From NCBI RefSeq assembly GCF_011397635.1, contig NC_064770.1, forward strand, positions 26,863,603 to 26,927,602: 64,000 nt of DNA, in the 5' to 3' direction. This DNA comes from Epinephelus fuscoguttatus. Lineage: Eukaryota > Chordata > Actinopteri > Perciformes > Serranidae. The position numbers and the translations under genes were made by a program. Below the pieces are notes generated by a model that worked only from the letters and a program-made list of their open reading frames with translations, made no database searches and was not told where the DNA came from. Every line of letters begins with the position of its first letter. Positions within the stretch are counted from its first letter, which is position 1. Below, one piece after another: positions 24,305 through 36,040 of the stretch.

Positions 24305-27300
24305 ATGGAGCTGTTGTGTTTTTGGCTGAACCTCCTACTTGGACTGTGTGTCAGATCCTCTTTTGCTCTTCCATCCACACATTACGCGCAGCATGCGTCG
24401 TTTCAAAGTCCTCAGATCACAGAGAGCTCCAGACACCCTGAGCAACAAAAGGTTGTGGCTGAGGAGCGAGAGCAGGTGAATACGGTCAGGGTGACCTGCC
24501 ATCCGGACTCGTTGGAGATTGTCATCAAGGCCGACATGTTTGGAGTTGGAGCGCCTGTTAATGGTGATGAGTTACGCCTTGGAGTGGAGTACAATGATTA
24601 TTGTAGGCCTACAACGTCTTCAGGAGATGAGTACAGAATCATTGTTGGACTTGTGGACTGCGGCACCAAACACTGGGTAAGATTATTGCAATGCAGGCAT
24701 TTATTTTACATTATAACTTCCAGTTCTGAGCAAACACTCTCCTCTGCTCTCCACAGATGACTGAGGACTCTCTGGTTTATACAAACCTCCTCATATACTC
24801 TCCTGTGGTCTCTCCAGACGGGGTGGTTCGGATGGATGAGGCTGTAATTCCAATTGAGTGTCACTATGAAAGGTCTGCCTTTTTAAAATAAACTTTCCTA
24901 AAGATCTCTAGATGTATCACTTTCTAAAATGCTTTTCTGTTTTTTAGGAAGTACAGCTTGTCCAGTTCTTCACTCATGCCTACATGGATCCCCTTCACAT
25001 CCACCCAGTCTGCAGTGGAAGCCTTGGACTTTAATTTGAGAATCATGACAAGTGGGTTTGTTCACTTCTCGTTGTGATTTGTCTTTATTTGCTTTTGCTA
25101 TTTATTCCCCCCCCCCCCCCCTTTTCTGCAGATGACTGGCTGTATGAAAGAAGCTCTAATGTGTATCACCTTGGTGAGCCCATCAGCATCGAAGCCTCAG
25201 TCAGAGTTGGAAACCACATGGGGCTCCGAGTGTTTCTGAGCAGCTGTGTGGCGACACTTAACCCAGACATTTACTCTGTTCCCAGATACGTCTTCATTGA
25301 AAATGGGTAAGCGCTTGAAAGCTGCAACTTGACGATAAATGATTGACTTTTTTTTTTTTTTTTTTTAACATGTTGGTTTGTTTACAGGAGTTGAGGTATT
25401 GCTGCATATGTTTTAAAAAGTGCATTTTGTGGCTCCAATGGGAGCTGTGTTGAAACTGAAATTGCCTCATGTGATGTCACTTGAGTTGGCATTTGAGACC
25501 TGGCCCCCAGGAAAGCAGCTCAGCTGCTTCCATTTTCCCCACTGCCCGCTTGTGGCATTGCAGCAAAAAAGCCCCCTGTGGCCCAAAAACCATTTTCCCC
25601 ATTGTAAAAGACGTCTGTAAAACTGACAGGACACCCGGAACTGCAAATAAGGTCAGTTCTGACTTTTTCTTCAGGAATTTTTGATCCAGGGTTTGTTTTA
25701 TATTTGTAAAACTTTCCTTGAGCCAAGATTTTTTTTTTTTTTTTTTTTTTTCTTTTAAAAATCTGACATTACCACATAATGTCTGTAAGCCGAGCGGTAA
25801 CTCGTAGGCGGCGCCAGCAGGAGAAACACCACTGCACATTCAGTGGGCTGCATACCGTATTAACCAAACTGTAACGTCACTTGTTAAACCTTAAGGCAGG
25901 TCTTTGTCAGTCCTCACATAAAACCTAAAAGACTAACGGAACTGTTTGGGCAATTTAAGGGTGCAGGACAAATGCCATTGACAAACAAAATGTGTGTCAG
26001 CTCGTGCTCATGAACTAACAAGCTAGTTTTATAAGTTAATGTTCAAGTAAATACATTTATTTGAAAGATTGCTTAGTCACAACCACTTAAATTCCACAGG
26101 AGCCAGAGGCTGCACAGATGAGTTACTCTGCTAAGCTAGGCTAGTTACTCTTTAGCCTGACAAGTTTATATGATACAGTTTAGCTGCTGCCTTATTTATG
26201 TTACAAACTAAGATGTTGGAGCATCAAAATGGTAGGAAACTGGGGAGAAAGTGGGCATATGCAATTTTTTTTTTTTTAAAATCCTGTTCTAGTTATTTTC
26301 TAGACTTCAATATTTCTCCCAGTCCAGAAATTACATGTTCTATTACATAATTTATATAGTAAAACAAACAGCACAACAAAGTCAGCTCCTGGTCTTAATT
26401 CTGAGCAAATACGCAGTTGACTGCATTTTAAATTTGATAGGCAATAGGCCACCAGTAGCATAACACCCACATTTCTGTCTTGAACTGTTGTCAAAATGGT
26501 GCCTACTCTACCCAGAATCCAATTTTACTGCCAAGGGAAAAGGCTTGCAGTAATATGGATGATATCTCTACATCAATTTTGATCCCTTATACTGGAGTGT
26601 ATTGCTTAATTGTTATACCATAAGGCATGTACAAAAATAGTTGTGTTTTTTCTCTCCCCTTCAGGTGCTTGGTTGACTCCCAGCTTCCAGGTTCAAGGTC
26701 ACACTTCCTAACTAGGTCACAGGATGACAAGCTCCAGGTGGTCATTGATGCCTTTAGGTTTCATAATGAGGACAGAGGAGAGGTGAGACCGTCTGTCAGT
26801 ACACTCTTACACTGGCTTAAAGGGGATACTTTGCTGACTGGCAACCAGCTTTGTATAATGTTTGTGTAAATATCCATCTTATCATAGCCCACATCTCGCT
26901 GTTCATCTCTCAAAGAAGACCATCTTTCCGGCAGTGAAATACTAAAGTCATAACTGCACATTTGGTTTTGTTTTTTTTTTTTTTTACAGCTCTACATCAC
27001 CTGCCACCTGAATGCTGTACCAGTAAATGATGCAGAGGCACTAAATAAGGCGTGCACTTTTGTAAATGGAAGGCACGTGACATCCAGTCTGAATTTTTAA
27101 AATCAAATTACACAAAGGGTTAATGAAGAAGTGTGTGCTGAATGCTTTTACTGCTCTTCAGATGGCGATCCGCTGATGGTAACGAATACTTATGTGGGTA
27201 TTGTCAAAGCCAAAACCAAAATGAAATTGGCCAACCCAGCGGTAAACCGAGTAGCCCTGGCAAGTTTGCTCCTCGTGGGTTTGGGAAGCCAGATGAGCCT

Positions 27301-28215
27301 GAAGCCCTCTGGAGGAGCGCACTGAAGACCAATACAGGTAAGGTCACTTAAAGAAACTGGACATCTTATGATAAATGGGTATCATGGAATAACGGCTGAG
27401 CTTGGTCGCAGATGGTGTCACTGTAAAGATGTATTGTGTTTGTCTGTTAGTGTGGGAAAAGGAGGCAAGCGTGGGTCCAATGATGGTCTTGCCAGGCATG
27501 CAGAAAAGTGGGCCTATACCTGTGGAAGACCTCCCTCCTGTTCTCAAGAAAATCAGCAGACCTGCACTGTATGGCAGCCAGTGGAGGAGTGGGGTGAACA
27601 ACAGAAGAGTTGGTAAGAGTTAAACACTAACTAATGGATTTCAATGTGGGCCTGTTACTTTTTTCCCCCCTCACGTAAAAATACTGGCCTGGGACTTGTA
27701 TTAGATTTTTGTCATTTATATTGTGTGTCAAAATTTGCCATAAGGAGCAAAGTACATGTGGAAGAAATAAGTCAATTGGAGAAATAAATGCTAAATTGTC
27801 TCTCTATCCTAGATGAGAGTAAAGAGCTGCTCCCTGATTCACCATCTACACCAGACCAGGTGGAGGTTCAGACATCTCAACTGGACAAACATGTTGAAAG
27901 CAGAACAGACCTAACAACAACAACAACAACAACAACAACAGGTAACGTGAAACGCTCAAGTTCTTACATCAAACGTCAAGTCATGGCAGCATTCAAATTC
28001 TTCATCTAATTACAGATGGCGATGCTGAGAGAGTTGCTCCACATCTAGAAAAAGTATCTCCTGAGCTCAGCTTGAAAACAAAGGCAGCAGTGTTGGACAA
28101 TAATGGCACAGTGGCCATCAGTGACGTCAGCCCCACTGATCCGTCTCCTTTGGATGTGACTACACCGTCAAATGCAACAGATTCTGACTTTTCAGAAGAT
28201 GACCCAAAGAGATAA
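24305..28215 (+). CDS. ZP3-like egg-coat glycoprotein 1
   Basis: Ten exons: 24305-24676, 24757-24872, 24948-25051, 25132-25306, 26665-26782, 26990-27072, 27162-27337, 27451-27612, 27813-27941, 28016-28215 (TAA); 544 residues. The start is the ATG before a signal peptide (MELLCFWLNLLLGLCVRSS). ZP-N follows (VRVTCHPDSLEIVIKADMFG, VDCGTKHW) with the ZP3 signature AVIPIECHYERKYSLSS. ZP-C is NDWLYER through FLSSCVATLNPD, PRYVFIENGCL, LYITCHLNAVP and YLCGYC. Exon 6 appears to use a GC donor. After the ZP domain comes an unusually long tail of about 190 residues, low in cysteine, with nine Thr in a row at 27914-27940. No transmembrane segment is visible. The protein probably forms filaments of the egg envelope. 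The exact zp3 subtype is unclear. Confidence 0.85.
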
Positions 28216-28219
28216 TAAA
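28214..28219 (+). terminator. Polyadenylation signal overlapping the stop codon
   Basis: The stop TAA (28213-28215) runs into AATAAA (28214-28219), so the 3'UTR must be only about 15-30 bases long. Confidence 0.7.
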
Positions 28220-28429
28220 CAATTAAATGTTTATTTGCTTTTGACTCTTTAATGGTGCAGTGTGAGTACTAAAGTTGTGTTTCTTTTCTTTTTTCCATAC
28301 TAATTCCTAGAATGGTTCACAATGACTAGTAATATGATTTATGAAACCACTGCCAACTTAAAAGACATGGGCTTCTGTTTGGACATTATCAAATAGCAGT
28401 CTCTTTAGAAAAATATCCTGCTTATTAGT

Positions 28430-29420
28430 GAGTGAACCCCGCTTTGTATTCAAAGCTCTCAGATATCAGGGTAGTGATGGAAATGTGAGAATTAAAAGAA
28501 CCATGAGGTGCAGCTAAGGGAAACAAAGCAAAGGTGAACTTGACGATTCTACAGGAGATTCCAAGACCGAAGAGGAAACGACTGCCTGATGTATGATTAA
28601 GACAAACCAGAGAGTGGTAGTGATACATTTGGGCATTAAACTGAGTCAGGGGTTGCATTACATGGAAACCATTGAGGAATTTACAATTATTATTGTCCTA
28701 TAAAATGGACACTGAAATTCCTGTGTTCTTGTGTCTTATGTGGTGAGACACTTGTTTTTTCAGTCACTGGGTCACATTACATGGAAATTGATTTAAAAAA
28801 AAAAACCAAACAAACAAACATAACTTGATAAATATTGACAAGTGTCTTGTCATATCTGGTATTGATTTTGAATCACTGGATCATATTACATGGAAGCTTT
28901 GGGGAAAAGAGATGTGAATTTTACTAAATCCTCAATTTACATAATTATGTAAATTGGCACTAAAGCACTAAAATCCCATATAAAGTGGTGTGTCCTGTTT
29001 GTCATATGTAGTGATACATTTAATATATTAAATTTAAAGCCCTGGGTTATATTTCATGGAAGTTATTGAAATAAAAATTGTGATTTTTGCTATAAAATAT
29101 ATTTAAAAAACAAAACCAAAAAAGCACTAAAATCCTACAGAAGAGATGAAGAGGTGTGTCCTGTGTTTCCAGTATTTTAATACATTTATTGATTGCATTG
29201 AAGCTATTGAGAATTTTTTTTTTCATAAAAACTATTTATTTTTAAAAAAATCCCATATGACAAGGTATTAATAAAACTTATATTTTAAAAATACATTGAA
29301 GATAGTTATTGGGCAAAAAAATAATTTCCCATAGAAATATAGATAAGCACTAAGATCCAATATGAAGTAATGTGTCCTGTGTTTACATAGAAACTATTTA
29401 AAAAAAACTTTTGATAAAAA
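28430..29420. repeat. Degenerate tandem repeat between the two zp3-like genes
   Basis: A block like TCACTGGGTCACATTACATGG recurs near 28652, 28763, 28875, 29040 and 29195 in decayed form, interleaved with GTGTCCTGTGTTT blocks (29155, 29371). Unit length is roughly 110-160 bases, and the DNA is very AT-rich. No coding potential is seen. Confidence 0.5.
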
Positions 29421-29953
29421 CTCATGCAAAATAAATTAATCGCACACTAGTCATGAAGATAAGGATGCTACATGAGACCAGTTTTGTACATTTTGTAATC
29501 ATCACTATTATTTTGGGGCACTGGGGAAAAAAACAAGCAAAATTTCAAAGATTGTGTAAATGCAGTGGTAGTGGCAATATCCCATCTGTCTTTGCTCTTT
29601 AGGTAAAAAGGCAGTTTGGAAGATGGGGTCTCTTCCTGGGACACTGAACCTGTTAAACTCATAGAAACTTACATGCAATAAGAAATAAATACTTTAAGAA
29701 AATGTTGAAAATGTTGCCAACAATAAGAAAATATGGGGCAACATTCAAGTATTGATCCACAATTCAGCACATCTCCATTTCAGTAAGGAAGAAGCATAAT
29801 GTTGGGTGTGAGCCAATCACACGCAGGTATCTCAGTGCGACTGCACCTTTAATTCCCCCACGTCACTTAATGAGTAATTGCTTCCAGCTGTCCTCTCCAT
29901 GTGATGTGATTGCTCTGAACTGGGAAGTATTTGAGATACTGGGAGGACTGTCT

Positions 29954-29987
29954 CAGGTGTTTGAATCCCCTGCATCTTATTTAAAAT
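29954..29987 (+). promoter_or_regulatory. Putative oocyte promoter of zp3-like gene 2
   Basis: TCTCAGGTGT holds E-box CAGGTG at 29954-29959, followed by the TATA-like TTTAAAAT at 29980-29987, 43 bases before the ATG. The same two words occur in the same order upstream of zp3-like gene 1. Confidence 0.45.
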
Positions 29988-30022
29988 AGCGTCTTGTCCT
30001 GTTGTTATGAGAAAAGGGTGAA

Positions 30023-33000
30023 ATGCTAATCACAGGTCACTCAGCCTCACTGGCACTGCTGATATCATTTGCTTTTGGTGTGGCAGATACCATTCGAAGT
30101 TTGAAAGGTGGACCCCTGATCGATGCTGAAGGAAGGGAATATAAATCTGCCACATTAAGAGCTGATGCAGAAGACATTAGTGGACCACAACTCAATGACG
30201 GCTCCCCTGTGCGTGTACGATGCACAGAAGGCACCATGATCATTATGGTAAAGGCTGACCTGTATGAAAAAGGACGTCCAGTGTCTGTTGGGGAGCTTTT
30301 TTTGGGAGAAGCTGAGCATTCACAGAGCAGTCAGTGCCGAGCTGTTGCTGCTGGTGAAGCTGAATATGTCATTGAAGCCAGACTGCAAGACTGTGGCTCC
30401 AAGTTAACTGTAAGTTGCTGATGATGATGGATACATCTGTGGCTGTTTGAAAGTTTTGACTTTGACGTTTAACTTCATCTCCAGATATCTGACGACTCTG
30501 TGATCTACTCAAACAAGCTGATTATCTCACCAGCTGCCCGTTACCATGGCATTACAAGGGTCACCCATGCTGTAGTTCCTGTTTCCTGTCACTATAAAAG
30601 GTGACATTTTATCATTGTCTCGTACAGAGGAGCTGTTCTGTGACTTCTTTATGGCTGACTTGTTAATTTTCTGGGACAGGACACACACTGTGAGCAGTAA
30701 CTCTCAGCAGTTAGCCCTGACACTCTCCACTCCTGCAAAGTCTTCCACAGCTGCTTTCTCTCTAAAGCTGATGGCTGGTACGTGTCAGTTCTTTCTTGAT
30801 TAGTGTACATGTGTAGTCAGTGGTTGAAGAAGTATTCAGATCCATTACCAAAGTGAAAGTAGCAATACAGCGCAGTGTTTTTTGTTTTTTGACATACTGT
30901 ACTATGAATGTTTTTACGACATTTTGATGACATACTATACTATGACTTTTTTTCATGATTTTGAACAACATACTATACTATGGCAAATATTAAATGTAAT
31001 AAAATAAGATAGAAAGAAATACAAAAACGGGGTGAGAGGGTTTACACTGATGCCTTTATAGTCAAATAATAACACACACATTAATAATTTAAAGATACAT
31101 ATTTACTTAGATCAGGTAAGTGATTTCAGTGGCTGTCATACATTTATTTAGCTGCTTTCATTTCCTTTTATTTCGGCATGGAGTCTAACCATCGGATGAC
31201 CCCCCCCTCCCCCAACATTTTAATTGTGTTGACAACATGTTTTTTGTTCTTAAATATTCTGCATTTTCTTGCCAGAAAAATAATTTTATGAAGCACCTTA
31301 AATCTCCAAGACACTAAGAATCCTGGTTTTGATGGCAGTCCTGATAAAAACTTTCCAGAATCTTTACATATAATACATTTCAGATCTGTACTCAACTTTT
31401 TTACTATACATGACCAGAACTTGGCGTTTTTAGACCAGTCCAAAAAAGCATAGAAAATGCATTCAAGTTCCAACTGTGACATTTTTTGTTATACTAATAC
31501 TTTACTAAAATAAGATCACACACATTCTAGTTTTGATACATTGATCAGCATCAATCAGCATCTTGATATGCCACACCTGTGAGGTGGGATGGATTATCTC
31601 GGCAAAGGAGAAGTGCTCACTAACACAGATTTAGACAGATTTGTGAACAATATTTGTGAGAAATGGTCTTTTGTGTGTATAGAAAATGTTTTAGACCTGA
31701 GTTGAGTTCAGCTCATGAAAAATGGGAGTGTTGCTTTATATTTCTGTTCAGTGTATAATATAGTTACTACTTGTTTTCACTGGAGATGAAAGGTATGAAA
31801 AACTGCAATCTGAAAAGTAATTAAAGTAATTCTGTAGTGGAGCAGAAGTACACAGTAACATGCAAAAGCAATATTCAAGCCAGTACAAGTACCTCAAATT
31901 CGTGCTTGAGTAAATGTCCCACCACTGCATGTACTAATGTTTGTGTCTGCATACAGATGACTGGAAAGGTGAGAAGTTCTCCAGTGTCTTCTACCTTGGA
32001 GACCTCCTGCACCTCGAGGCTTCTTACACTGGTCCTGATGCAGGACAAAGACGACTCTTCATCGACAGCTGCGTCGCCACTCTGTCACCTGACCCAACAT
32101 CAGTCCCCAGATACAACTTAATTGAAAACCATGGGTAAAAGTAGCTCAGGACACAGAATGAAACAACCAGCTAGCTTTGGACTTACATGAAAATCTAATA
32201 TTTTGTCAGGTGCCTCACTGATGCAAAAGAGGAAGGCTCCAATGCAGTGTTCCAACCCAGGACGAGAGCTTCTTCGCTTCAACTGCAGCTTGATGCTTTC
32301 CTGTTTTACCAGGATTCAAGGAACTCAGTGAGACACTTTCATAACCTGTATGATTTCAAACTGTTTGGAAATGCTCCTGGGGTTGTATAATGACATTTCT
32401 GTGGTCTCCTACTTTTTTTTTCTTTTTTTTTTTTTTTTAGATATTTATCACTTGCCAGCTGAAAGCGACTTCTGAAATGTGGAAGAGAAGTCCAGCCAAC
32501 AAGGCCTGCAATTATGTACATTCAAGGTGATTTTTTTTTTCTTTCTTGGGAGTATTGTAGGTCCTTATTTTACCAAACAAAGCCTTGTACAGGTTTGGAA
32601 AGTTTTAATGCTACACTTAGAGGATCATTTACAAAGATAGATCTTCAAAACTGTATTTGAACCGTGATGTCTTTGATTATTTGGCACCCCAGCATTTTAG
32701 TTTTGAAACTGTTAAGGTGCTGATTTTAAGCTGCAAGGGTGTTTGAGTGTGTTTATATTACCCATGCTGCAATTTCTACATTAAATTTGAGTGTAAATGC
32801 CTTTAAATTAAAGCCAAAAATGTAGTTATTAATTACAAATCAAATAAATTATAGTGTTTCGCTTACACTACACTGCAAAATTTAATTTAAAAATCAACAA
32901 CAAAATAAGTTGAGAATGTTTTATACCCAAATTAGCCTAGGTAAATTACTTATTTCTCTTAATAATGCATATCAAGTATAGAGAAACTGCAGAGAAACCA

Positions 33001-33371
33001 AGAAACTATAGGTCTTGGAATCAAATATTATACCAGACCACAAATACAGAATGTCTATTGCATGTACATTAAAGCAAACAGTCCAATTGTGAAGGTATTA
33101 CAATGAAAATAATTAAGTATATTTTCTCATCAGATGGATAAATGTGGATGGGAGTGATGTTTGTGGATGTTGTGACGGTACCTGTTACAACAGTTCTTCA
33201 ACCCACAATAAAAGCCAGAGACGTCTGATCCCTAAAGGTATGTTGATCCTAACTGGAGTTTGATAACGAGTAAAGTCTCATAAGATGCTCTAATATGAAC
33301 ACTGTGTTTCAGATATTGTGGCATGTGGAGCTGTAACTCTCGGCCCTGTGATGGTTTTCCCCAGCAAGTAG
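30023..33371 (+). CDS. ZP3-like egg-coat glycoprotein 2
   Basis: Eight exons: 30023-30409, 30485-30600, 30680-30777, 31957-32134, 32210-32327, 32441-32526, 33134-33237, 33313-33371 (TAG); 381 residues. A signal peptide (MLITGHSASLALLISFAFGV) is followed by ZP-N (VRVRCTEGTMIIMVKADLY, LQDCGSKL) and AVVPVSCHYKR. ZP-C is DDWKGEKFSSVFYLGD, RLFIDSCVATLSPD, SVPRYNLIENHGCL, IFITCQLKA and VCGCCDGTCY. KSQRR before the C-terminus could be the furin-type cleavage site. Exons 2 and 5 have exactly the same length (116, 118) and phase as in the upstream gene, which shows tandem duplication. The length is nearer to ordinary fish ZP3, and it lacks the long tail of gene 1. Confidence 0.85.
30884..30985. repeat. 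Short tandem repeat of ACATACTATACTATG units
   Basis: Three copies of a roughly 38-base unit (GACATACTGTACTATGAATG, GACATACTATACTATGACTT, AACATACTATACTATGGCAA). Confidence 0.75.
31168..31482 (-). mobile_element. Possible LINE coding fragment
   Basis: A 104-codon minus-strand frame includes FKVLHKIIFLARKCRIF, which resembles the C-terminal region of L1-type ORF2 (LLLARKxI). Nothing else supports it, and part may be chance. Confidence 0.3.
31540..31757. mobile_element. Tc1-like end fragment
   Basis: The block with GCCACACCTGTGAGGTGG, CTCGGCAAAGGAGAAGTGCT and CTGTTCAGTGTA matches, from memory, the terminal region of a widespread fish Tc1 family. It carries no transposase. Confidence 0.5.
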
Positions 33372-33377
33372 ACAAAG

Positions 33378-33383
33378 AATAAA
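33378..33383 (+). terminator. Polyadenylation signal of zp3-like gene 2
   Basis: AATAAA only six bases after the TAG stop, again implying an almost absent 3'UTR. Confidence 0.7.
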
Positions 33384-34550
33384 AATCCAGACAAACAGTG
33401 AATATTTGAATTATGTCCTTTTTTTAAATTTTCTTGGCATGGTGACAAACCATGCTTAAAGTCATCCTGAGGTCAGAGTGTCCATTTAAATACTGAATTA
33501 TTGAAGTTCAGTGTGTCTTTTCGATGATTTTATTACTTGCATTCTATAAACAGCAGTGTTTTTTTTATTTTTATTTTGAAGATTTATAGCGGATTTGTAA
33601 TTTATAAAGCAGTAATAAGTGGATAACTAACCAACACAACTGTCCTTTTAAGAATTAGAAACTGGTAAACTCCTCGACCTCAATTTGGTTTTGCCAAACA
33701 TGACCTGCTTATTAACAATCATGAGTTCACTGCCCTCTTGTGGACACACTGGATAACAGCACTCTCATAGCATTTAGCTGGACACAGTATTACCTCCAGT
33801 TAACATGTAATTTCTCACTTTGGCCACCAGAGGGCACTAAATATTCATGATTACAATAAAAACGTCTTCACGCAATCAGTTAAGTATCAGCCCCAAATAT
33901 TGGGAATGTTAATGGTGTAACCACCACCAACACCGATGTTACTGTAAATGGAGACAGCTGGACATGAACAAATTGCCTCAAAGCCTTCTATGCAAAGTTT
34001 AAGAAACTTAATTCACTTAGTTTGCATAGAATTTAAAAATAGCTCCTGTTTTACAGGCTGACAGAACAAATGAATACAGAGGGAGCAGTGTGGAGCTCTA
34101 CAACAAAGGAGGGAGAATCTTCTTTGATAACTACGTGGCCTGCTGTGTCCAGATGCAGATGCATGTTTTTCATGTGGACTGACTGACAGTGAAATTGCAT
34201 TAAGGTTCATTCCACCTGTAGTCCCTGTTGTTGTCTCTGAAGTGCTGTGACATTGCACATTGCTCAGTGCACAAATCAATGTTACAAGGTGTTATCAAGG
34301 TGATGGTTTACTCATCATCTTTCAGACAACTCCAGACGGAGAGATACCATGCATTGGGGATCTGTCAACTACCAGTATGACGATGCAAGTTCTGATTTCT
34401 CTTTGGAGCACTGACTCCATCAGGTAGTTTGTGGCTGGACCTTCAAGATATTTGAGCTTCTGTCAAAGTGTACGAAGGCACTGTTTTACTCAGGTTTTAT
34501 GCTTTGTCTGAAGGAGCAAGAGAAAATCCTCAAGGATGTGTGAGTGTCTC
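33384..34550. other. Gene-free interval downstream of the zp3 pair
   Basis: No gene is supported. A 3' splice-like site at 34056 precedes an open stretch (DRTNEYRGSSVELYNKGG, then RIFFDNYVACCVQ, stop at 34181) that weakly recalls the RLFIDSCVATL segment of ZP3 exon 4. It could be a decayed exon of a third copy. Confidence 0.3.
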
Positions 34551-34556
34551 CAGTTC

Positions 34557-34615
34557 ATTAGCTCAGGGAGATAGAGGACCGGTCTGAAGGTTAGAGGAGT
34601 GGGGTTCAATTATCA
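34557..34615 (+). repeat. tRNA-like (SINE head-like) sequence
   Basis: TTAGCTCAGGGAGATAGAGG resembles an A box, and GGGGTTCAATTATC about 28 bases later resembles a B box. It has the spacing of a tRNA gene, but pairing is imperfect and no acceptor stem closes, so it is read as tRNA-derived rather than a functional tRNA. Confidence 0.4.
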
Positions 34616-34688
34616 GGTGAACAGTCAGTCTGTTTTGCAAGCTGAGGTCTGAAGGAGAAAGTTGTGTCTAAGAAACACAGACAAAGTG

Positions 34689-35041
34689 GCTCTGGCCTGG
34701 TAGCTCAGGCTGTTAGGACTGCTTGGAAGTCCTTAAGTTGAATGTTTGATCCTCGTTGAGGATCAATTAATTTTAAAGGCTGCTGTCCAGAGGACAGAGT
34801 GAAAGGCTCCGTGAAACACAACAGAAGCGTGAGGTGGACTAGCTCTGGCTGTTTAACAGTCCCTTCATACACTTTGATTGAAGCTCAAAAATCTTCAAGA
34901 TCCAGCCACAAACCTGATGTAATCAGTGCTCCAAAGGAAATCCGAATTTACATCATCAGTTCAGCTGCCCTGGACCATGATTGAACATTCAACCTAAGGA
35001 CTTCCAACTGGTCCTATAACAGCCTGAGCTACCAGGCCACT
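34689..35041. mobile_element. Inverted pair of tRNA-like sequences
   Basis: TGGCCTGGTAGCTCAGGCTG-type sequence at 34695-34750 (with GTTGAATGTTTGATCC as a B-box-like part) returns on the minus strand at 34980-35041, about 55 matching bases. The two arms enclose about 240 bases. It is either two SINE heads in opposite directions or a foldback element. Confidence 0.5.
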
Positions 35042-35059
35042 TGAGCACTCTTCGTTGAA

Positions 35060-36040
35060 GTTTTTCATTCTCTCTTTTGGACAAAGACATTCAAAAGTCA
35101 GCTGTTAAGGTGTCCTAGTAGGAGGAATTAATTGGAGACAGCTGCTCAGAAGGCTGGCTCTCTGCTTTCAAGACTTACAAGGCTTAAACACCATTAACCT
35201 ATCAACATCATTTTGAGGATGTTTTCAATCTTGACTAAAAACACATTGTGTTCATACAACTTTGAAAATTCTGTGCATTTCAATGTTTCTGATGGGTTGG
35301 TTTATTTATCTAGGCTTGGTTGAGACGGGGTTTGTATAGTTAATGTCTAAGACTGTTGTGTCTTTATCTATATTAACGGTTATAAATTAGTTTGGGATGG
35401 TTGTTTAATTTTCTTTTAAATGAGACATGAATACTGAGAAGTGGAAAGGATTATGCTTCGTAATTTTATCAGCCTCCGACACACCTCAGCAGGAACGAGC
35501 CGATGTGAGCAGTTGCTCTCTGTGCCTCCAATGCCTGTGTGTGTTTGCTAACGTCGTTTTTCCCGCCATGTTCCACACTAAAATCTGACATAGCTTGCAA
35601 ATTCGTGGTACTTGCTGATGTGGCTAGCGACTACAAAAGGGAAGTTCTGGCACTAAGCAGGCTGAAATTTCGATGCATACTTCTTTTTGGGAGCTGTTTC
35701 ATTCATTTTCAGTTGTTCGACCTCGAGCTTGGGTACGGACATGAGCTTGAATGTGCGTAGTCATGCACAGCACCTCAGGTGGGGCTGTTTGGGTTGGGTT
35801 GCCAGGTACTACGACACACGAAACACCAATTTGACTCATCACTATGAAATCGGGAGTGGGAGAAATTACCAATCGGCAGCAGGGCAGGAGAAAGGGTTAA
35901 AAATTGGGAGACTCCCGCGTAAATCGGGAGTGCTGGCAGGTATGAAAAGCGAACACTTCTTCCTACTAAAAAATAGTAAATCCCTGTGCACAGCAGCGCA
36001 GTGCTTCTTCTAGGTGCCAGCTGGTGCAGGATAAATCACA
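35060..36040. other. Gene-free interval
   Basis: No exon could be supported. 35845-35940 carries short inverted GGGAG/CTCCC blocks (ATCGGGAGTGGGAG, GGGAGACTCCCGCG, ATCGGGAGTGCTGG) typical of dispersed repeats. Confidence 0.4.

Larger units (their letters stand above)
30818..31927. mobile_element. hAT-like CAGTGG...CCACTG element with nested inserts
   Basis: The left end CAGTGGTTGAAGAAGTATTC and the right end GAGTAAATGTCCCACCACTG are the two ends of a very common fish element. The rest of intron 3 of zp3-like gene 2 fills the space between them, including a short tandem repeat and Tc1- and LINE-like pieces. No clean target duplication was found. Confidence 0.5.

Noticed and set aside
34557-34615. 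Functional tRNA gene
   Set aside because: A- and B-box resemblance only; acceptor and anticodon stems do not pair well and no terminator T-run is placed correctly.
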